Shown here: positions 1-8,517 of the stretch, piece by piece | Position numbering within the stretch: position 1 is the stretch's first letter | Layout: every line of letters starts with the position of its first letter | Assembly: GCF_001278035.1 (NCBI RefSeq) | Contig: NZ_CP009452.1 | Span: 3,071,501-3,135,500, forward strand | Source of the DNA: Sphingopyxis sp. 113P3 | GTDB lineage: Bacteria; Pseudomonadota; Alphaproteobacteria; Sphingomonadales; Sphingomonadaceae | Length of the DNA: 64,000 bases | Direction: 5' to 3' | Notes under the pieces: model-generated | What the model was told of the DNA's origin: nothing | Seen by the model: the letters and a program-made list of their open reading frames with translations, nothing else | Database searches by the model: none | Translations under genes and position numbers: made by a program

Positions 1-416
1 ATGTCGATCGCCTCGCCCGCGCTGTAGCCGGCGGTAAACAGCGACTGGCTGTTCTCGACAGTGAGCGGCACAGTGCGGCACACAAAATTGAGCCCCGCGT
101 TGCGCATCAATGCACCGGGAAGCAGCCCCGCCTCGGTCAGCACCTGGAAGCCGTTGCAAACCCCGAGCACCGGCACGCCCCGCGCTGCGGCGTCGGCAAC
201 GCTCCGCAGGATCGGCGAGCGAGCGGCCATTGCCCCCGAGCGAAGATAATCGCCGTAGGAGAAGCCCCCCGGCAGAGCGATGAAGTCGGTGCCGTCCGGA
301 AGCGCGGTTTCGCGGTGCCAGACCATGGCCGGCGCGCGACCGGTGACACGCTCGAGTGCGACCGCCATGTCGCGGTCGCAGTTGGAACCGGGAAAGACGA
401 TGACGGCGGTCTTCAT
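1..416 (-). CDS. purQ: PurQ, FGAM synthase glutaminase subunit (partial)
   Basis: Glutamine amidotransferase subunit of phosphoribosylformylglycinamidine synthase, step four of de novo purine synthesis; it passes ammonia to PurL with PurS as partner. About 138 N-terminal residues are present and the C-terminus runs off the left edge. The protein opens [16 protein letters not shown], contains the [11 protein letters not shown] oxyanion-region motif (residues 49-59), and has its class I amidotransferase nucleophile in GVCNGF (Cys87). It lies 19 nt downstream of purS on the same strand, the usual purS-purQ order. The assignment is firm; only the missing end limits it. Confidence 0.95.
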   Translation of the reverse strand, partial: MKTAVIVFPGSNCDRDMAVALERVTGRAPAMVWHRETALPDGTDFIALPGGFSYGDYLRSGAMAARSPILRSVADAAARGVPVLGVCNGFQVLTEAGLLPGALMRNAGLNFVCRTVPLTVENSQSLFTAGYSAGEAID

Positions 417-435
417 GGCGTGTCTCCCTGGCCGC

Positions 436-666
436 TCAGGCCCGCTCGATCCGGTAATTCTCGATCACGGTATTGGCCAGCAGCTTCGCGCACATGGCGT
501 CGAGATCGGCATCGCTGACCCCGTCGGCGACCTCGAGTTCGATGAAGCGGCCGGCGCGCACGTCGCTGACGCCGCTGAAGCCCAATCCCTCCAGCGCATG
601 ATGGATCGCCTTGCCCTGCGGGTCGAGAACCCCCGGTTTGAGCGTCACGTAGACCTGGACTTTCAT
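436..666 (-). CDS. purS: PurS, FGAM synthase accessory subunit
   Basis: Small structural subunit of the three-part FGAM synthase (PurS-PurQ-PurL); its dimer bridges PurL and PurQ and helps channel ammonia. The 76-residue length and the opening [21 protein letters not shown] fit the family, as does the conserved G-R-F/Y-I-E-L strand (GRFIELEV, about residues 39-46). It is the first visible gene of the purSQ pair, transcribed leftwards away from bfd, with which it shares the 181-bp divergent intergenic region. Confidence 0.95.
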   Translation of the reverse strand: MKVQVYVTLKPGVLDPQGKAIHHALEGLGFSGVSDVRAGRFIELEVADGVSDADLDAMCAKLLANTVIENYRIERA

Positions 667-770
667 GAAGCAAACCTTTGCGAGAGGGCGCGGGGACGAT
701 GGGCGCGCCTATGCCCGCGAATCACTCCGCGGGCAAGGGCGAGGCCCGCGAAAATATCCTTTTCCCGGAT

Positions 771-785
771 TGCGAACCACTCGCA
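771..785. promoter_or_regulatory. Iron-type operator, box 1 (TGCGA-N5-TCGCA)
   Basis: Sequence TGCGAACCACTCGCA, a perfect 5-bp inverted repeat, 63 bp upstream of bfd. A second box of the same form starts 25 bp downstream. The GC-rich TGCGA/TCGCA arms resemble alphaproteobacterial Fur-type sites; the regulator identity is an inference. Confidence 0.5.
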
Positions 786-795
786 TCTTTCTTGT

Positions 796-810
796 TGCGA
801 ATCGGTCGCA
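796..810. promoter_or_regulatory. Iron-type operator, box 2 (TGCGA-N5-TCGCA)
   Basis: Sequence TGCGAATCGGTCGCA, with the same 5-bp inverted-repeat arms as the box at 771 and a 25-bp centre-to-centre spacing. It ends 38 bp before the bfd start, where a repressor would block transcription. Its match to Fur/Irr-class sites is inferred from form and from the iron-storage genes behind it. Confidence 0.5.
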
Positions 811-847
811 CTATCCCTAGACGGAAGTTGTTGAGAAGGATTCGCAT

Positions 848-1021
848 ATGGTCGTCTGTGTCTGCAACGCAATAAGAGAAAGCGATTTGCGCGACGTCGC
901 GAAGAACGGCCAATTGCGGAGCGCCAAGGCCGCCTATGCGCAACTGGGTCGCAAACCCAAATGCGGCCAATGCCTGTCATTCGCTCGCAATATCATCAGC
1001 GACGTTGCCGCGACGGCCTGA
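848..1021 (+). CDS. bfd: Bacterioferritin-associated ferredoxin
   Basis: A 57-residue [2Fe-2S] protein that donates electrons to bacterioferritin so that stored ferric iron can be released. The four cluster cysteines are visible as C4-x-C6 and C39-x2-C42, in MVVCVCN and KCGQC, and the length is normal for the family. The ATG is preceded by GAGAAGGA. It lies 96 bp upstream of bfr on the same strand, so the storage protein and its reductase partner are adjacent. Two inverted-repeat operators upstream suggest control by iron. Confidence 0.92.
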   Translation: MVVCVCNAIRESDLRDVAKNGQLRSAKAAYAQLGRKPKCGQCLSFARNIISDVAATA

Positions 1022-1117
1022 TTTTCCTCGAAATTCAGCCATATTCATCCTTGGCCTCCTTGGGTCGGGGCGGGTATAATGCCGCCTCCCACCCAAGACA
1101 CAGAACAGGACAAGGCA

Positions 1118-1600
1118 ATGAAGGGCGACGAAAAGGTCATCGATTTCCTCAACCAAGCGCTGAAGAATGAACTGACCGCGATCAACCAATATTGGCTTCA
1201 TTACCGGATGCTCGACAATTGGGGCATCAAACGGTTGGCCGAGTTCGAGCGACACGAGTCGATCGACGAGATGAAGCACGCCGACCAGCTTGCCGACCGC
1301 ATCCTGTTTCTTGGCGGACTGCCCAATTTCCAGATGCTCGGCCGGCTGCGCGTCGGCGAGACGGTCGAGGAGATTCTGAAAGCGGACCTGGCGCTTGAGG
1401 AAGAGGCCATTCCCCTGCTCAAGGACGCAATTGCCCATGCGGAAAGCGTTCGCGATTATGTCAGCCGCGAGCTCTTCGCCCACATCCTCGAAAGCGAGGA
1501 GGAGCATGTCGACGAACTGGAAAAACAGTTCGACATGATCGAGCGCATGGGCATCGAAAACTATATCCAGCTCCAGTCGAAGCCCGCCAGCGACGATTGA
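1118..1600 (+). CDS. bfr: Bacterioferritin
   Basis: Haem-containing 24-mer ferritin that oxidises Fe(II) and stores the mineral in its cavity. I chose the ATG giving MKGDEKVIDFLNQ (160 residues) because it matches the family N-terminus; in-frame codons further upstream are not Bfr-like. All ferroxidase ligands fall at the classical numbers: E18, E51, H54, E94, E127 and H130. The haem ligand M52 and Y25 are also present. It follows bfd and is closed by a strong hairpin terminator at 1635-1664. Confidence 0.97.
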   Translation: MKGDEKVIDFLNQALKNELTAINQYWLHYRMLDNWGIKRLAEFERHESIDEMKHADQLADRILFLGGLPNFQMLGRLRVGETVEEILKADLALEEEAIPLLKDAIAHAESVRDYVSRELFAHILESEEEHVDELEKQFDMIERMGIENYIQLQSKPASDD

Positions 1601-1634
1601 TTTCAAGCGAAAGAGCGACAATTTTCGGCTCATA

Positions 1635-1664
1635 AGAGAGGCGCTGCACGGTGCCTCTCTTTTT
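1635..1664 (+). terminator. Rho-independent terminator after bfr
   Basis: Perfect 8-bp stem AGAGAGGC/GCCTCTCT (1635-1642 with 1653-1660), a 10-nt loop and a run of T, 35 nt behind the bfr stop codon. Confidence 0.85.
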
Positions 1665-1805
1665 CGCTTGTATTTGCTACTAAGTCGCAATAGCATTTCC
1701 TTGCAGTCCCCTCCTGCCGGCTGCTGCGCCCGCGCGGCGGCCGGCATCTTTTTAGGAACCCGCTGGGAACGGCCGATCGCGGGCCCATATTTTTCGGGAG
1801 CACCG

Positions 1806-2225
1806 ATGACTGGTGGCACAATCGTGCAACGATTGATCGAACAACCGCTGGTCCGCGACCTTGAGGCCCGGGCCGCGCAGGCGGTTCTGGCGCTGCGCCA
1901 TTGTATCGCCTGTCGCCGCACGGGGCGCGACCCCCAGCCCGAGCTCGAGCGGCGCTGGGAGGCTGAGGCTGCGGCGCGGCGTTTCCAGCTGGCGCTCGTA
2001 GCGATCGGCGACGTCTGGCCCGACCCCTTCGCTGTCGCCCCGCCCTGCTGCCCGCGTCTCACCTACGACGAGGCTCTGCTTGGAGCGATGCTCGGGGCGG
2101 TAAGCCAGGGTGACCGCGCGCTCTTCGATCGGCTCACCGCCGAAATGTTGAGCGAGGATGCGCGTGGTCTGCTCTTCGCAGCGCTCGACAATTTCCTGAG
2201 CGCGCAAAGAGCTGGGCGCGCTTAG
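1806..2225 (+). CDS. Hypothetical protein, 139 aa
   Basis: No function recognised. The ATG at 1806 has GGGAG about 7 nt upstream and gives MTGGTIVQRLIEQPLV; the longer open frame upstream overlaps the bfr terminator and is low-complexity, so I did not use it. The protein is helical and Arg/Ala-rich, with one HCIACRR stretch (Cys pair) and a CCPRLTYDEALL stretch. It has no signal peptide or membrane segment. It reads like a small cytoplasmic Sphingomonadales-type protein. Codon use matches its neighbours, which argues for a real gene. Confidence 0.6.
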   Translation: MTGGTIVQRLIEQPLVRDLEARAAQAVLALRHCIACRRTGRDPQPELERRWEAEAAARRFQLALVAIGDVWPDPFAVAPPCCPRLTYDEALLGAMLGAVSQGDRALFDRLTAEMLSEDARGLLFAALDNFLSAQRAGRA

Positions 2226-2288
2226 GCCGCGGCACACCCCTCATTCCCGCGGCCAGGCATGGGGCTGGCGTCTGCCGCCTGTTGCAGC

Positions 2289-2693
2289 CTATCTCCGCTG
2301 CGCAGCGGCGGCGTTCGCCGCCGCTGCCGCGTGCACCAGCGCCTTGAACGCCGCTTCGTCGATCCGGTCGCCTTCCCGCAGATCAATCGCCCGGCGCGTG
2401 CCGCCATCGAGGCTTGCGTTGAACAGCCCGTGGGGATCATCGAGCGACGCTCCGCGCGCGAAGGTCAGCTTGACCTTGTCCCTGTATGTTTCGCCGGTGC
2501 ACAAAATGCCGTGATGCTCCCATACGGGGACGCCCTGGGGGTTCGACGGCTTGCGCCATTTGACGGTCTCGATCACCTCGGGCACGGCCTCTTTGATCAG
2601 CTCCCGCATCCTGGCAAGCATGTCGCCACGCCAGCCATCCAGCGCGGCGATCTTTTCGTCGATAAGCCGAACTGCATCCTCGATTTCGCTCAT
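2289..2693 (-). CDS. DUF1801 domain protein
   Basis: A 134-residue protein of the DUF1801 (YdhG-like) family; the biochemical role is unknown. Family features are the N-terminal helix followed by VPEVIETVKWRKPSNPQGVPVWEHHGILC (two family blocks) and the KVKLTFARGASLDDPHGLFN strand. The C-terminus is Ala-rich (HAAAAANAAAAQRR). A second DUF1801 gene starts just upstream on the same strand, so the two form a small cluster, possibly an operon with the little membrane gene at 3123. Confidence 0.8.
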   Translation of the reverse strand: MSEIEDAVRLIDEKIAALDGWRGDMLARMRELIKEAVPEVIETVKWRKPSNPQGVPVWEHHGILCTGETYRDKVKLTFARGASLDDPHGLFNASLDGGTRRAIDLREGDRIDEAAFKALVHAAAAANAAAAQRR

Positions 2694-2702
2694 CTTTCTT
2701 CC

Positions 2703-3121
2703 TTATTTTCCGGGGATCCAGCCAGGAATCGCCGCCGCCTGCTTCAGCCAGCTTTTCACCTGCGCCTCGTCGATTTCTTCATCCTCGTGGATATGGAAAT
2801 AGCGTGCATCGGGGTCCTTCGACCCGACGGGCGGTGGCGGACGGAGCTTTGCGCCCTTGAAGAAGGTGACCTTGATATAGCGCGTGAAGCAATGGAAGCT
2901 CACAAACCAGCCCTTCCCTTCCACGCCGTAGAAGGGCGAGTTCCACCGCACCGCTTTTTTCACGTCCGGTACGGTCTTGTCGATCAGCGCGTCGAGCCTT
3001 TTTCCGGCCGCGTGCTTCCAGCCGGGCATCGCCGCGATATAGGCCTCGACCGGCGCATCGCCGTCGCCCTTCGGGATTTGCGGGTTGCCCCCGAGAGCAG
3101 CTTTGGAGCCTTGTCCGCCAT
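2703..3121 (-). pseudogene. DUF1801 gene with a frameshift near its 5' end
   Basis: The intact part (2703-3029) reads MPGWKHAAGKRLDALIDK and then RWNSPFYGVEGKGWFVSFHC, a typical DUF1801 body. Upstream in the same frame the family-like sequence GGNPQIPKGDGDAPVEAYIA continues but meets a stop with no start codon. The natural start is the ATG at 3121, 1 nt after the preceding gene's stop; it opens MADKAPKLLSG in a different frame. One extra base in the C5 run at 3088-3092 would join the two frames. This is either a real frameshift or a homopolymer sequencing error. Confidence 0.7.
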
Positions 3122-3122
3122 G

Positions 3123-3338
3123 CTATCGCTCCGTTCGCGGCGAGCGCGCCGCATAGGGACGGATGAACATCCACATCCCGGTGAGCATCATCAGCGCGAG
3201 CGGCGCCAAAGGGAGATAATAAATCCATGGCCCAGGTTCGCCCTCGAGGCCCGGTGCGACGAAAATGCCCGCAACCGGCGCGGCGAAGAGAATAGAGAGC
3301 CAGCGATGTATCTGGCGGACTGCCTTGTTCCAGTTCAA
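3123..3338 (-). CDS. Small membrane protein, PepSY-associated TM type
   Basis: Two hydrophobic segments (LSILFAAPVAGIFVAP and YYLPLAPLALMMLTGMW) follow an NWNKAVRQIHRWLS start, the signature found in short proteins related to the transmembrane part of PepSY-type systems. I chose the TTG at 3338 because AGGAGAGGG lies just before it; ATG codons at 3362 or 3386 would add 8 or 16 residues. The result is 71 residues. The stop is 1 nt from the ATG of the frameshifted DUF1801 gene, so the two were probably cotranscribed. Substrate unknown. Confidence 0.6.
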   Translation of the reverse strand: MNWNKAVRQIHRWLSILFAAPVAGIFVAPGLEGEPGPWIYYLPLAPLALMMLTGMWMFIRPYAARSPRTER

Positions 3339-3505
3339 CTGTCCCTCTCCTGCAGGGGCCATGCCCCCGGACCCGCATGGTCTCATCGCCGAGCGCGGCT
3401 AGCCTATGGGCATATGGGACCCCTCGCCATGATAGGCGGTTTTCCCGTCAGGCTGGAACCCCATATCTTTGTGCGCGAGAGCGAGCCTCGCGCGATCGCT
3501 TTGGG

Positions 3506-5137
3506 TCAGCCGGCATCATAAGCGTTGCGCCCGCGCTGCACCGCCATGCTGTGCGTCCCCGCGAGCGCCAGCGAGCGCTCTCGCACCGTGCTCAATAGAT
3601 GCCATGTTGCGGTCAAAGTCTCGGGCGTGAGCCGGATGCTGGTGTAGCCGCGCCGCTCGGTGTTGGCCCAGCGGAGCTGCGGTGACGAGCGGCGGAGCGC
3701 GGCGACGCGATCGGCATCACTCACCCCTTTCACAGCCGCCTCGATCCCCGGCGAGGAGATGCTGTGTCCGCCCACCTCGATTCCGGCGGGACGGTCGTCG
3801 TGCGGCAGGTCGAACGCCCAACCATTATGGCTGTCGCCCGCGAGCGAGACGAAATTTGCCCCCGCCTGCTGCGCCGCGCCCAGCAGCCGGGCGCGCGCCG
3901 CGGGGTAGCCGTCCCAGGCGTCGAAATTAAAGGGCAGGCCTGCCGCCGTGCCCAGTTGCGCGGCCTTGATCCGCTCGACGACATAGTCTGGCGCGTCCGC
4001 ACCGAACCAGTTTGCCGATTCGGGCGGACTGAAAATGGTGCCCATCAGCACTTGCTGCGCGCAGACCTGCCAATATTTGCCGGCCCGGACCGAAGCGCGG
4101 ATCCCATCGGTCAGCCATTTTTCCTGCTGCACGCCCAGCATCTGACGCGCGGCATCGCGGTATTGCGTGTCGCCAAACTCGCGCAGGGCCGCTGCGGGAT
4201 CACTTGCATCCCGCCCAATGCGCCCGATGCTGAATGGCTCATCTCGACCGCTGATCCGCGTTTCGGGAAGGAAAATCGTCGCCAGGTCACCGATCTCATA
4301 ATGTCGCCAGCGGCGTTCGGCGACCGGCATCCATTCGCGATAGGCGCGCTCGGCGGCCGCGACCCGCGCGCTCCATTCCCCTTCATCCGGCTGATGATTT
4401 TGTGCGCCATTTCGCCATGTGTCGTTCGCGAACTCATGATCGTCCCACTGCGCGATCATCGGAAACAGCTGGTGGAGCCGCTGAAGATCGTGGTCGGCGC
4501 GATACGCAGCGTAGCGCAGGCGGTAGTCGGCGAGCGCGACAAGTTCCTGATCGGGCTGAACCGAACGGCCAGGAACTGCCTCGCGGAGCGCCGGATATTG
4601 GCCGACCTTATATTCGTAGAGATAATCGCCCGCATGAACGACCAGGTCGATGTCTGCGCGCGCCGCGGCGTGAGCATAGGCGTTGAACCAGCCGAACGGC
4701 ATATTGGCGCACGAGAAGAGCGCGAGATGGAAGGCCGCGGTCGGCCCCGCGGGTAGCGTCCGCGTCCGGCCGGTCGCCGAACGCGTGCCGTCGGGCGCGA
4801 TGAAGCGATAGTAATACCAGCGGCCCGGCTGCAGCCCGTCGACAATGATCTTCGCGACATGATCGCGCTCGCCCGTCGCGGCGACCTCTCCGCCCCCCGC
4901 AATGCACGAAAAGTCCGGGGTTTCCGATATCTCGGAGATCAGCCTGGTGTCGGAGGGCGCCGCATAACGCGTCCAGAGCAGCACCGAATTGGGACCTGGC
5001 TCACCGCTTGCCACGCCATGGGTGAAGCCCTGTGCCATCATCGCGGCGGCCGCACCCGGAAGCGACAGCGCCGCGAGCCCCGCAGCGCCAAGCCCGATCA
5101 GCTGGCGCCGGTCCATCTCCGCCCACAGCGCGTGCAT
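3506..5137 (-). CDS. phoD: PhoD-type alkaline phosphatase, Tat-exported
   Basis: Secreted metal-dependent phosphodiesterase/phosphatase that releases phosphate from organic esters. The N-terminus MDRRQLIGLGAAGLAALSLPGAAAA is a twin-arginine signal (RRQLIGLG), so folded export is expected. PhoD motifs follow: GVASGEPGPNSVLLWTR, LFSCANMPFGWFNAY, VHAGDYLYEY and QWDDHEFANDTW, then LAGDSHNGWAF near the C-terminus, which carry the metal ligands. At 543 residues it is full length. ATG at 5116 (MDRRQ) is an equally likely start. Phosphate regulation is not evident from the sequence. Confidence 0.9.
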   Translation of the reverse strand: MHALWAEMDRRQLIGLGAAGLAALSLPGAAAAMMAQGFTHGVASGEPGPNSVLLWTRYAAPSDTRLISEISETPDFSCIAGGGEVAATGERDHVAKIIVDGLQPGRWYYYRFIAPDGTRSATGRTRTLPAGPTAAFHLALFSCANMPFGWFNAYAHAAARADIDLVVHAGDYLYEYKVGQYPALREAVPGRSVQPDQELVALADYRLRYAAYRADHDLQRLHQLFPMIAQWDDHEFANDTWRNGAQNHQPDEGEWSARVAAAERAYREWMPVAERRWRHYEIGDLATIFLPETRISGRDEPFSIGRIGRDASDPAAALREFGDTQYRDAARQMLGVQQEKWLTDGIRASVRAGKYWQVCAQQVLMGTIFSPPESANWFGADAPDYVVERIKAAQLGTAAGLPFNFDAWDGYPAARARLLGAAQQAGANFVSLAGDSHNGWAFDLPHDDRPAGIEVGGHSISSPGIEAAVKGVSDADRVAALRRSSPQLRWANTERRGYTSIRLTPETLTATWHLLSTVRERSLALAGTHSMAVQRGRNAYDAG

Positions 5138-5168
5138 CGCATCTCTCCCCTCTGTGCCGGAAGGCCGG

Positions 5169-6254
5169 CTATCCCATCGCTCCCAGCGCCAGCAACATCG
5201 CCACGAACAAGGTTACGGCCACAAGGGCGAAAACCAGAAGCAGCGAGGTGCGCGCAAGCGCCCCGATCCGCGATGAGCGGTAGGCGCCGCGCAGCTGGCG
5301 ATACATGTGAAAGGGAACGTAGAAGACGGCAAAGGTCGTCACCCAACCCGCCACTGGCGTCATCACGAACAGGCGCACCGCGACAAACAAGAGCAGCATG
5401 AAACTGATCGAGTAAGTGACGAAGACGAAATGGTCATATGTGTGAAAGCGCCGGCTGAACGGGTAGAGCAGCCACAGGAAAGGCAAGGACAGCGGGATCA
5501 GCGCCCAGGCGAACTTGTAAGCGTTCGCCTGCACCTTGTAGAGCATCAGACCAGGATTGGCCTGCGCCTTGGCGATGCCATGATCGAGGAAGGCAACGCC
5601 GGTGCTGATCTCGGCGCGCGCAAAGCGCCCCTCGGCGGTTTCCTTTCCTTCGCCTGGCGTTCCGGCATGGTCGAGAAGGCCAAGATATTCAGCGCTCATC
5701 ATCAGCGTCTGACGCTGCTCGCCGAGCAGTTTGCGCTGCTCCTCGGTGATATTGTTCTTGGCGAGCTGAGTGTCGATCGCCTCGACTTCATGTTCAAGCC
5801 TCGCGCGCGCCGCGCTCGCTTCGGTCTGGCTCGTCACCATCTCCTGAAAGCCCTTACCCGGCGAACCGCTGCCGACGAATGAGAGCACGGCGTAGGTGAG
5901 GAAGACAGCAAACAGAAACAGGGAAAGGGGTGAGATGAACCGCGCGCGCTCGCCGTGGATATAGCGGCGCGTGAGATCGCCGGGCCGCCACGCGAGCAAC
6001 GGCAGCGTATTCCATAGCTTGCCCTCGAAATGGAAGATCGCATGGACGAGATCGTGACCGATCGCGCTGAAGGTGCGGTGCACATCGGCGCGCTGGCCGC
6101 AATGGTGGCAATGCGAGCCCGCCAAGGTCGTCCCGCAGTTGAGACAGCGTTGCCCCGCGTGCGCGTGCGCCGCGCTGCCGTGCCGCGGCTCGACCGCGCG
6201 GGCTGCCAATCCCGCGGTCACCGCCGCACCAATACCTTCGATATCCCCGCTCAT
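5169..6254 (-). CDS. DUF3667 zinc-ribbon membrane protein
   Basis: A 361-residue protein with an N-terminal zinc ribbon (C37-x2-C40 ... C49-x2-C52 in CLNCGTTLAGSHCHHCGQRA), then the DUF3667 block HDLVHAIFHFEGKLWNTLPLLAWRPGDLTR. Membrane segments follow (PLSLFLFAVFLTYAVLSFV, a central coiled segment, WALIPLSLPFLWLLY, a pair near 270-300 and a C-terminal LLVFALVAVTLFVAMLLAL). The function of the family is unknown. It sits between phoD and the divergent proA. Confidence 0.85.
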   Translation of the reverse strand: MSGDIEGIGAAVTAGLAARAVEPRHGSAAHAHAGQRCLNCGTTLAGSHCHHCGQRADVHRTFSAIGHDLVHAIFHFEGKLWNTLPLLAWRPGDLTRRYIHGERARFISPLSLFLFAVFLTYAVLSFVGSGSPGKGFQEMVTSQTEASAARARLEHEVEAIDTQLAKNNITEEQRKLLGEQRQTLMMSAEYLGLLDHAGTPGEGKETAEGRFARAEISTGVAFLDHGIAKAQANPGLMLYKVQANAYKFAWALIPLSLPFLWLLYPFSRRFHTYDHFVFVTYSISFMLLLFVAVRLFVMTPVAGWVTTFAVFYVPFHMYRQLRGAYRSSRIGALARTSLLLVFALVAVTLFVAMLLALGAMG

Positions 6255-6332
6255 GGCTCCTGCCTAAAGCGCGGCGCCGCGGCACGCAACGGGGCTTTCG
6301 TCGCCGCGCCAAAGCGTGATAGGGCAAAGGCC

Positions 6333-7616
6333 ATGACCACCGAGACGCTGATCCATCCACCGGTTTCCGACGCCGACGCACTGATCGCCGACATGGGCGC
6401 GCGGGCGCGGGCGGCCGCCAAACGCATGGCGGTCGCGCCGACCGACAGGAAGGCAAGCGGCCTGCGCTCAGCCGCTGCCGAACTTCGCGCGCGCGAGGCC
6501 GAGATCCTCGCCGCCAATGCCCGCGACATGGCGGCGGGCGAGGCGAACGGGCTGACCTCGGCAATGCTCGACCGTCTGCGGCTCGATGCGGGCCGCCTTG
6601 GCGCAATCGCCGACGCAGTCGAAGCCGTCGCCGCCCTGGCCGACCCTGTCGGCGCCGAGATCGACCGCACGACGCGCCCCAACGGCATGGTGCTGAGCCG
6701 CGTGCGCGTGCCGCTCGGTGTGATCGGGATCATCTATGAAAGCCGCCCCAACGTCACGGCCGATGCCGCAGCGCTCGGGCTCATGTCGGGCAATGCGGTG
6801 ATCCTGCGCGGCGGCAGCGAGGCCGTGCATTCGAACCGCGCGATCCACGCAGCCCTCGCTGCCGGACTGGCCGAAGCCGAGCTGCCCGCCGATGCCGTGC
6901 AGCTCGTGCCGACGCAGGACCGTGCTGCGGTGGGAGCGCTGCTGCGCGCGCAGGGCCTTGTCGACATCATCATCCCGCGCGGCGGGAAGGGACTGGTCGC
7001 GCGCGTGCAGGATGAAGCACGCGTCCCCGTGCTCGCCCACCTCGACGGCATTTGCCATCTTTATATCGACGCCGCCGCCGATCCCGATCGGGCAGTAGCG
7101 CTCGCGGTCAACGCCAAGATGCGCCGAACCGGGATTTGCGGTGCGACCGAGACGATCCTGATCGACCGCGCCTATGCCGAGCCGCGCGCCGTCGTTGACG
7201 CGCTGATCGGGGCAGGATGCGAGGTTCGCGGCGACCCGACCATCGCGGCACTCAGCCCGCACGTTACACCCGCGAGCGCGAACGACTGGGATTGCGAATA
7301 TCTCGACGCGATCGTCTCGATCGCGGCTGTCGACGGGGTGGAGGGGGCACTCGCGCATATCGACGCCCATTCGAGCCGACACACCGATGCGATCGTGACC
7401 GAAGACCCAGGCGCCGCTGAACGCTTTCTCGCCGAGGTCGACAGCGCCATCGTCATGCACAATGCCTCGACCCAGTTCGCCGACGGCGGAGAATTCGGCT
7501 TGGGCGCCGAGATCGGCATTGCCACAGGGCGACTCCACGCACGGGGACCGGTCGCGCTCGAAGGGCTGACGACCTACAAGTGGCTGGTGCGGGGAAGCGG
7601 CCAGACCCGGCCTTGA
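6333..7616 (+). CDS. proA: Gamma-glutamyl phosphate reductase
   Basis: Second enzyme of proline synthesis, reducing gamma-glutamyl phosphate to glutamate-5-semialdehyde with NADPH. The ATG at 6333 gives MTTETLIHPPVSDADALIADMG and 427 residues, the usual size; upstream in-frame codons belong to the antisense of the DUF3667 gene. ALDH-fold motifs include VPLGVIGIIYESRPNVTADAAALGLMSGN, HLDGICHLY and the catalytic Cys269 in RTGICGATETIL. No proB is next to it, so the proline pathway is split in this genome. Confidence 0.96.
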   Translation: MTTETLIHPPVSDADALIADMGARARAAAKRMAVAPTDRKASGLRSAAAELRAREAEILAANARDMAAGEANGLTSAMLDRLRLDAGRLGAIADAVEAVAALADPVGAEIDRTTRPNGMVLSRVRVPLGVIGIIYESRPNVTADAAALGLMSGNAVILRGGSEAVHSNRAIHAALAAGLAEAELPADAVQLVPTQDRAAVGALLRAQGLVDIIIPRGGKGLVARVQDEARVPVLAHLDGICHLYIDAAADPDRAVALAVNAKMRRTGICGATETILIDRAYAEPRAVVDALIGAGCEVRGDPTIAALSPHVTPASANDWDCEYLDAIVSIAAVDGVEGALAHIDAHSSRHTDAIVTEDPGAAERFLAEVDSAIVMHNASTQFADGGEFGLGAEIGIATGRLHARGPVALEGLTTYKWLVRGSGQTRP

Positions 7617-7863
7617 ATCGCTTGTCTCGAGAGGACTTTTTTAAGGCGGCCGATCGAGGGTTCGCCATTCATACGTCTTCTGCAGCTTACGACGCCCCTG
7701 ATTTCTTGCCCGAACAGCCTCGTACCCGCCCGGCGCTCGGCCATGGGCTGCTGCACAAGTCGCGGGTTCGAGGAACGCCGCTTCTCCCGGGCTATCAAGC
7801 CGAAGCCGATGGAATGGGGATCGTGCGCGTGCAGCAGGAGCGAAGCGATTGGCGGCCTGCCCC

Positions 7864-8517
7864 ATGATCACGACCGGCCTTCTTGGCGGCAGCTTCAACC
7901 CCGCGCATGGTGGGCACCGCGCGATCAGCCTCGACGCCATCGATGCCCTCGATCTTGATGAGCTCTGGTGGCTCGTTTCTCCCGGCAATCCCCTCAAGTC
8001 GGCCGCCGGGATGGCGCCCCTCGCGGCGCGGCTTGCCTCGGCGCAGCGCATGGCGCGGCGCTCGCCGATCCGCCCGACCGCTATCGAGGCTGAGCTCGGC
8101 ACGCGCTACACCATCGACACGCTGAGGGCGCTGATACGCCGCTATCCGAATCGCCGCTTTATCTGGGTCATGGGGGCCGACAATCTGGCCCAGTTGCCCC
8201 GGTGGCGCGATTGGCGCGGAATCGCACGCTTGATGCCGATTGCGGTGATCGCCCGCCCGGGCTATAATGGTCGCACCCACGCCGCTGAGGCGATGGGCTG
8301 GCTCCGGCGCTTCGTCCGGCCCGCGGACCAGAAAGCTGATTGGACGGACTGGAGACCGCCTGCCCTCGTGTTCCTGCGATTTTCGCCCGACGTGCGATCC
8401 GCAACCGCTATACGGCAGGCCAATCCCCGCTGGTTCGAACGCTATGCAGGTCGCCGCTTTCGCGACCCGCTGACCCATTCGCGCCTGCGTGATGGCAAAA
8501 GGAAAGGACCCGCTTGA
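7864..8517 (+). CDS. nadD: Nicotinate-nucleotide adenylyltransferase
   Basis: Converts nicotinate mononucleotide and ATP to deamido-NAD in NAD synthesis. The start at 7864 gives MITTGLLGGSFNPAHGGH, placing the nucleotidyltransferase HxGH-type motif at H15-H18. WVMGADNLAQLPRWRDW and the C-terminal SATAIR motif (commonly SSTAIR) are also typical. It is 217 residues. The gene overlaps rsfS by 4 nt (TTGA) and is followed by rlmH, the common nadD-rsfS-rlmH order, so translation is probably coupled. Confidence 0.95.
   Translation: MITTGLLGGSFNPAHGGHRAISLDAIDALDLDELWWLVSPGNPLKSAAGMAPLAARLASAQRMARRSPIRPTAIEAELGTRYTIDTLRALIRRYPNRRFIWVMGADNLAQLPRWRDWRGIARLMPIAVIARPGYNGRTHAAEAMGWLRRFVRPADQKADWTDWRPPALVFLRFSPDVRSATAIRQANPRWFERYAGRRFRDPLTHSRLRDGKRKGPA

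Noticed and set aside
1756..1770. GAAC-N7-GAAC resembling a LexA box before the 139-aa gene
   Set aside because: Eight fixed bases occur about twice by chance in a window this size counting both strands. The spacer is GC-rich and the downstream protein has no repair link.
977..2062. Long minus-strand open frame opposite bfr and the 139-aa gene
   Set aside because: It is antisense to the clearly coding bfr gene and crosses its terminator; long Arg-rich antisense frames are expected in such GC-rich DNA.
2259..3521. 420-codon plus-strand frame opposite the DUF1801 genes
   Set aside because: It spans three minus-strand genes, is low complexity and lacks any recognisable domain.
7617..7863. A gene between proA and nadD
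   Set aside because: The short open frame has no ribosome site or motif; the region holds a weak hairpin with T6 near 7624-7642 and nothing else visible.
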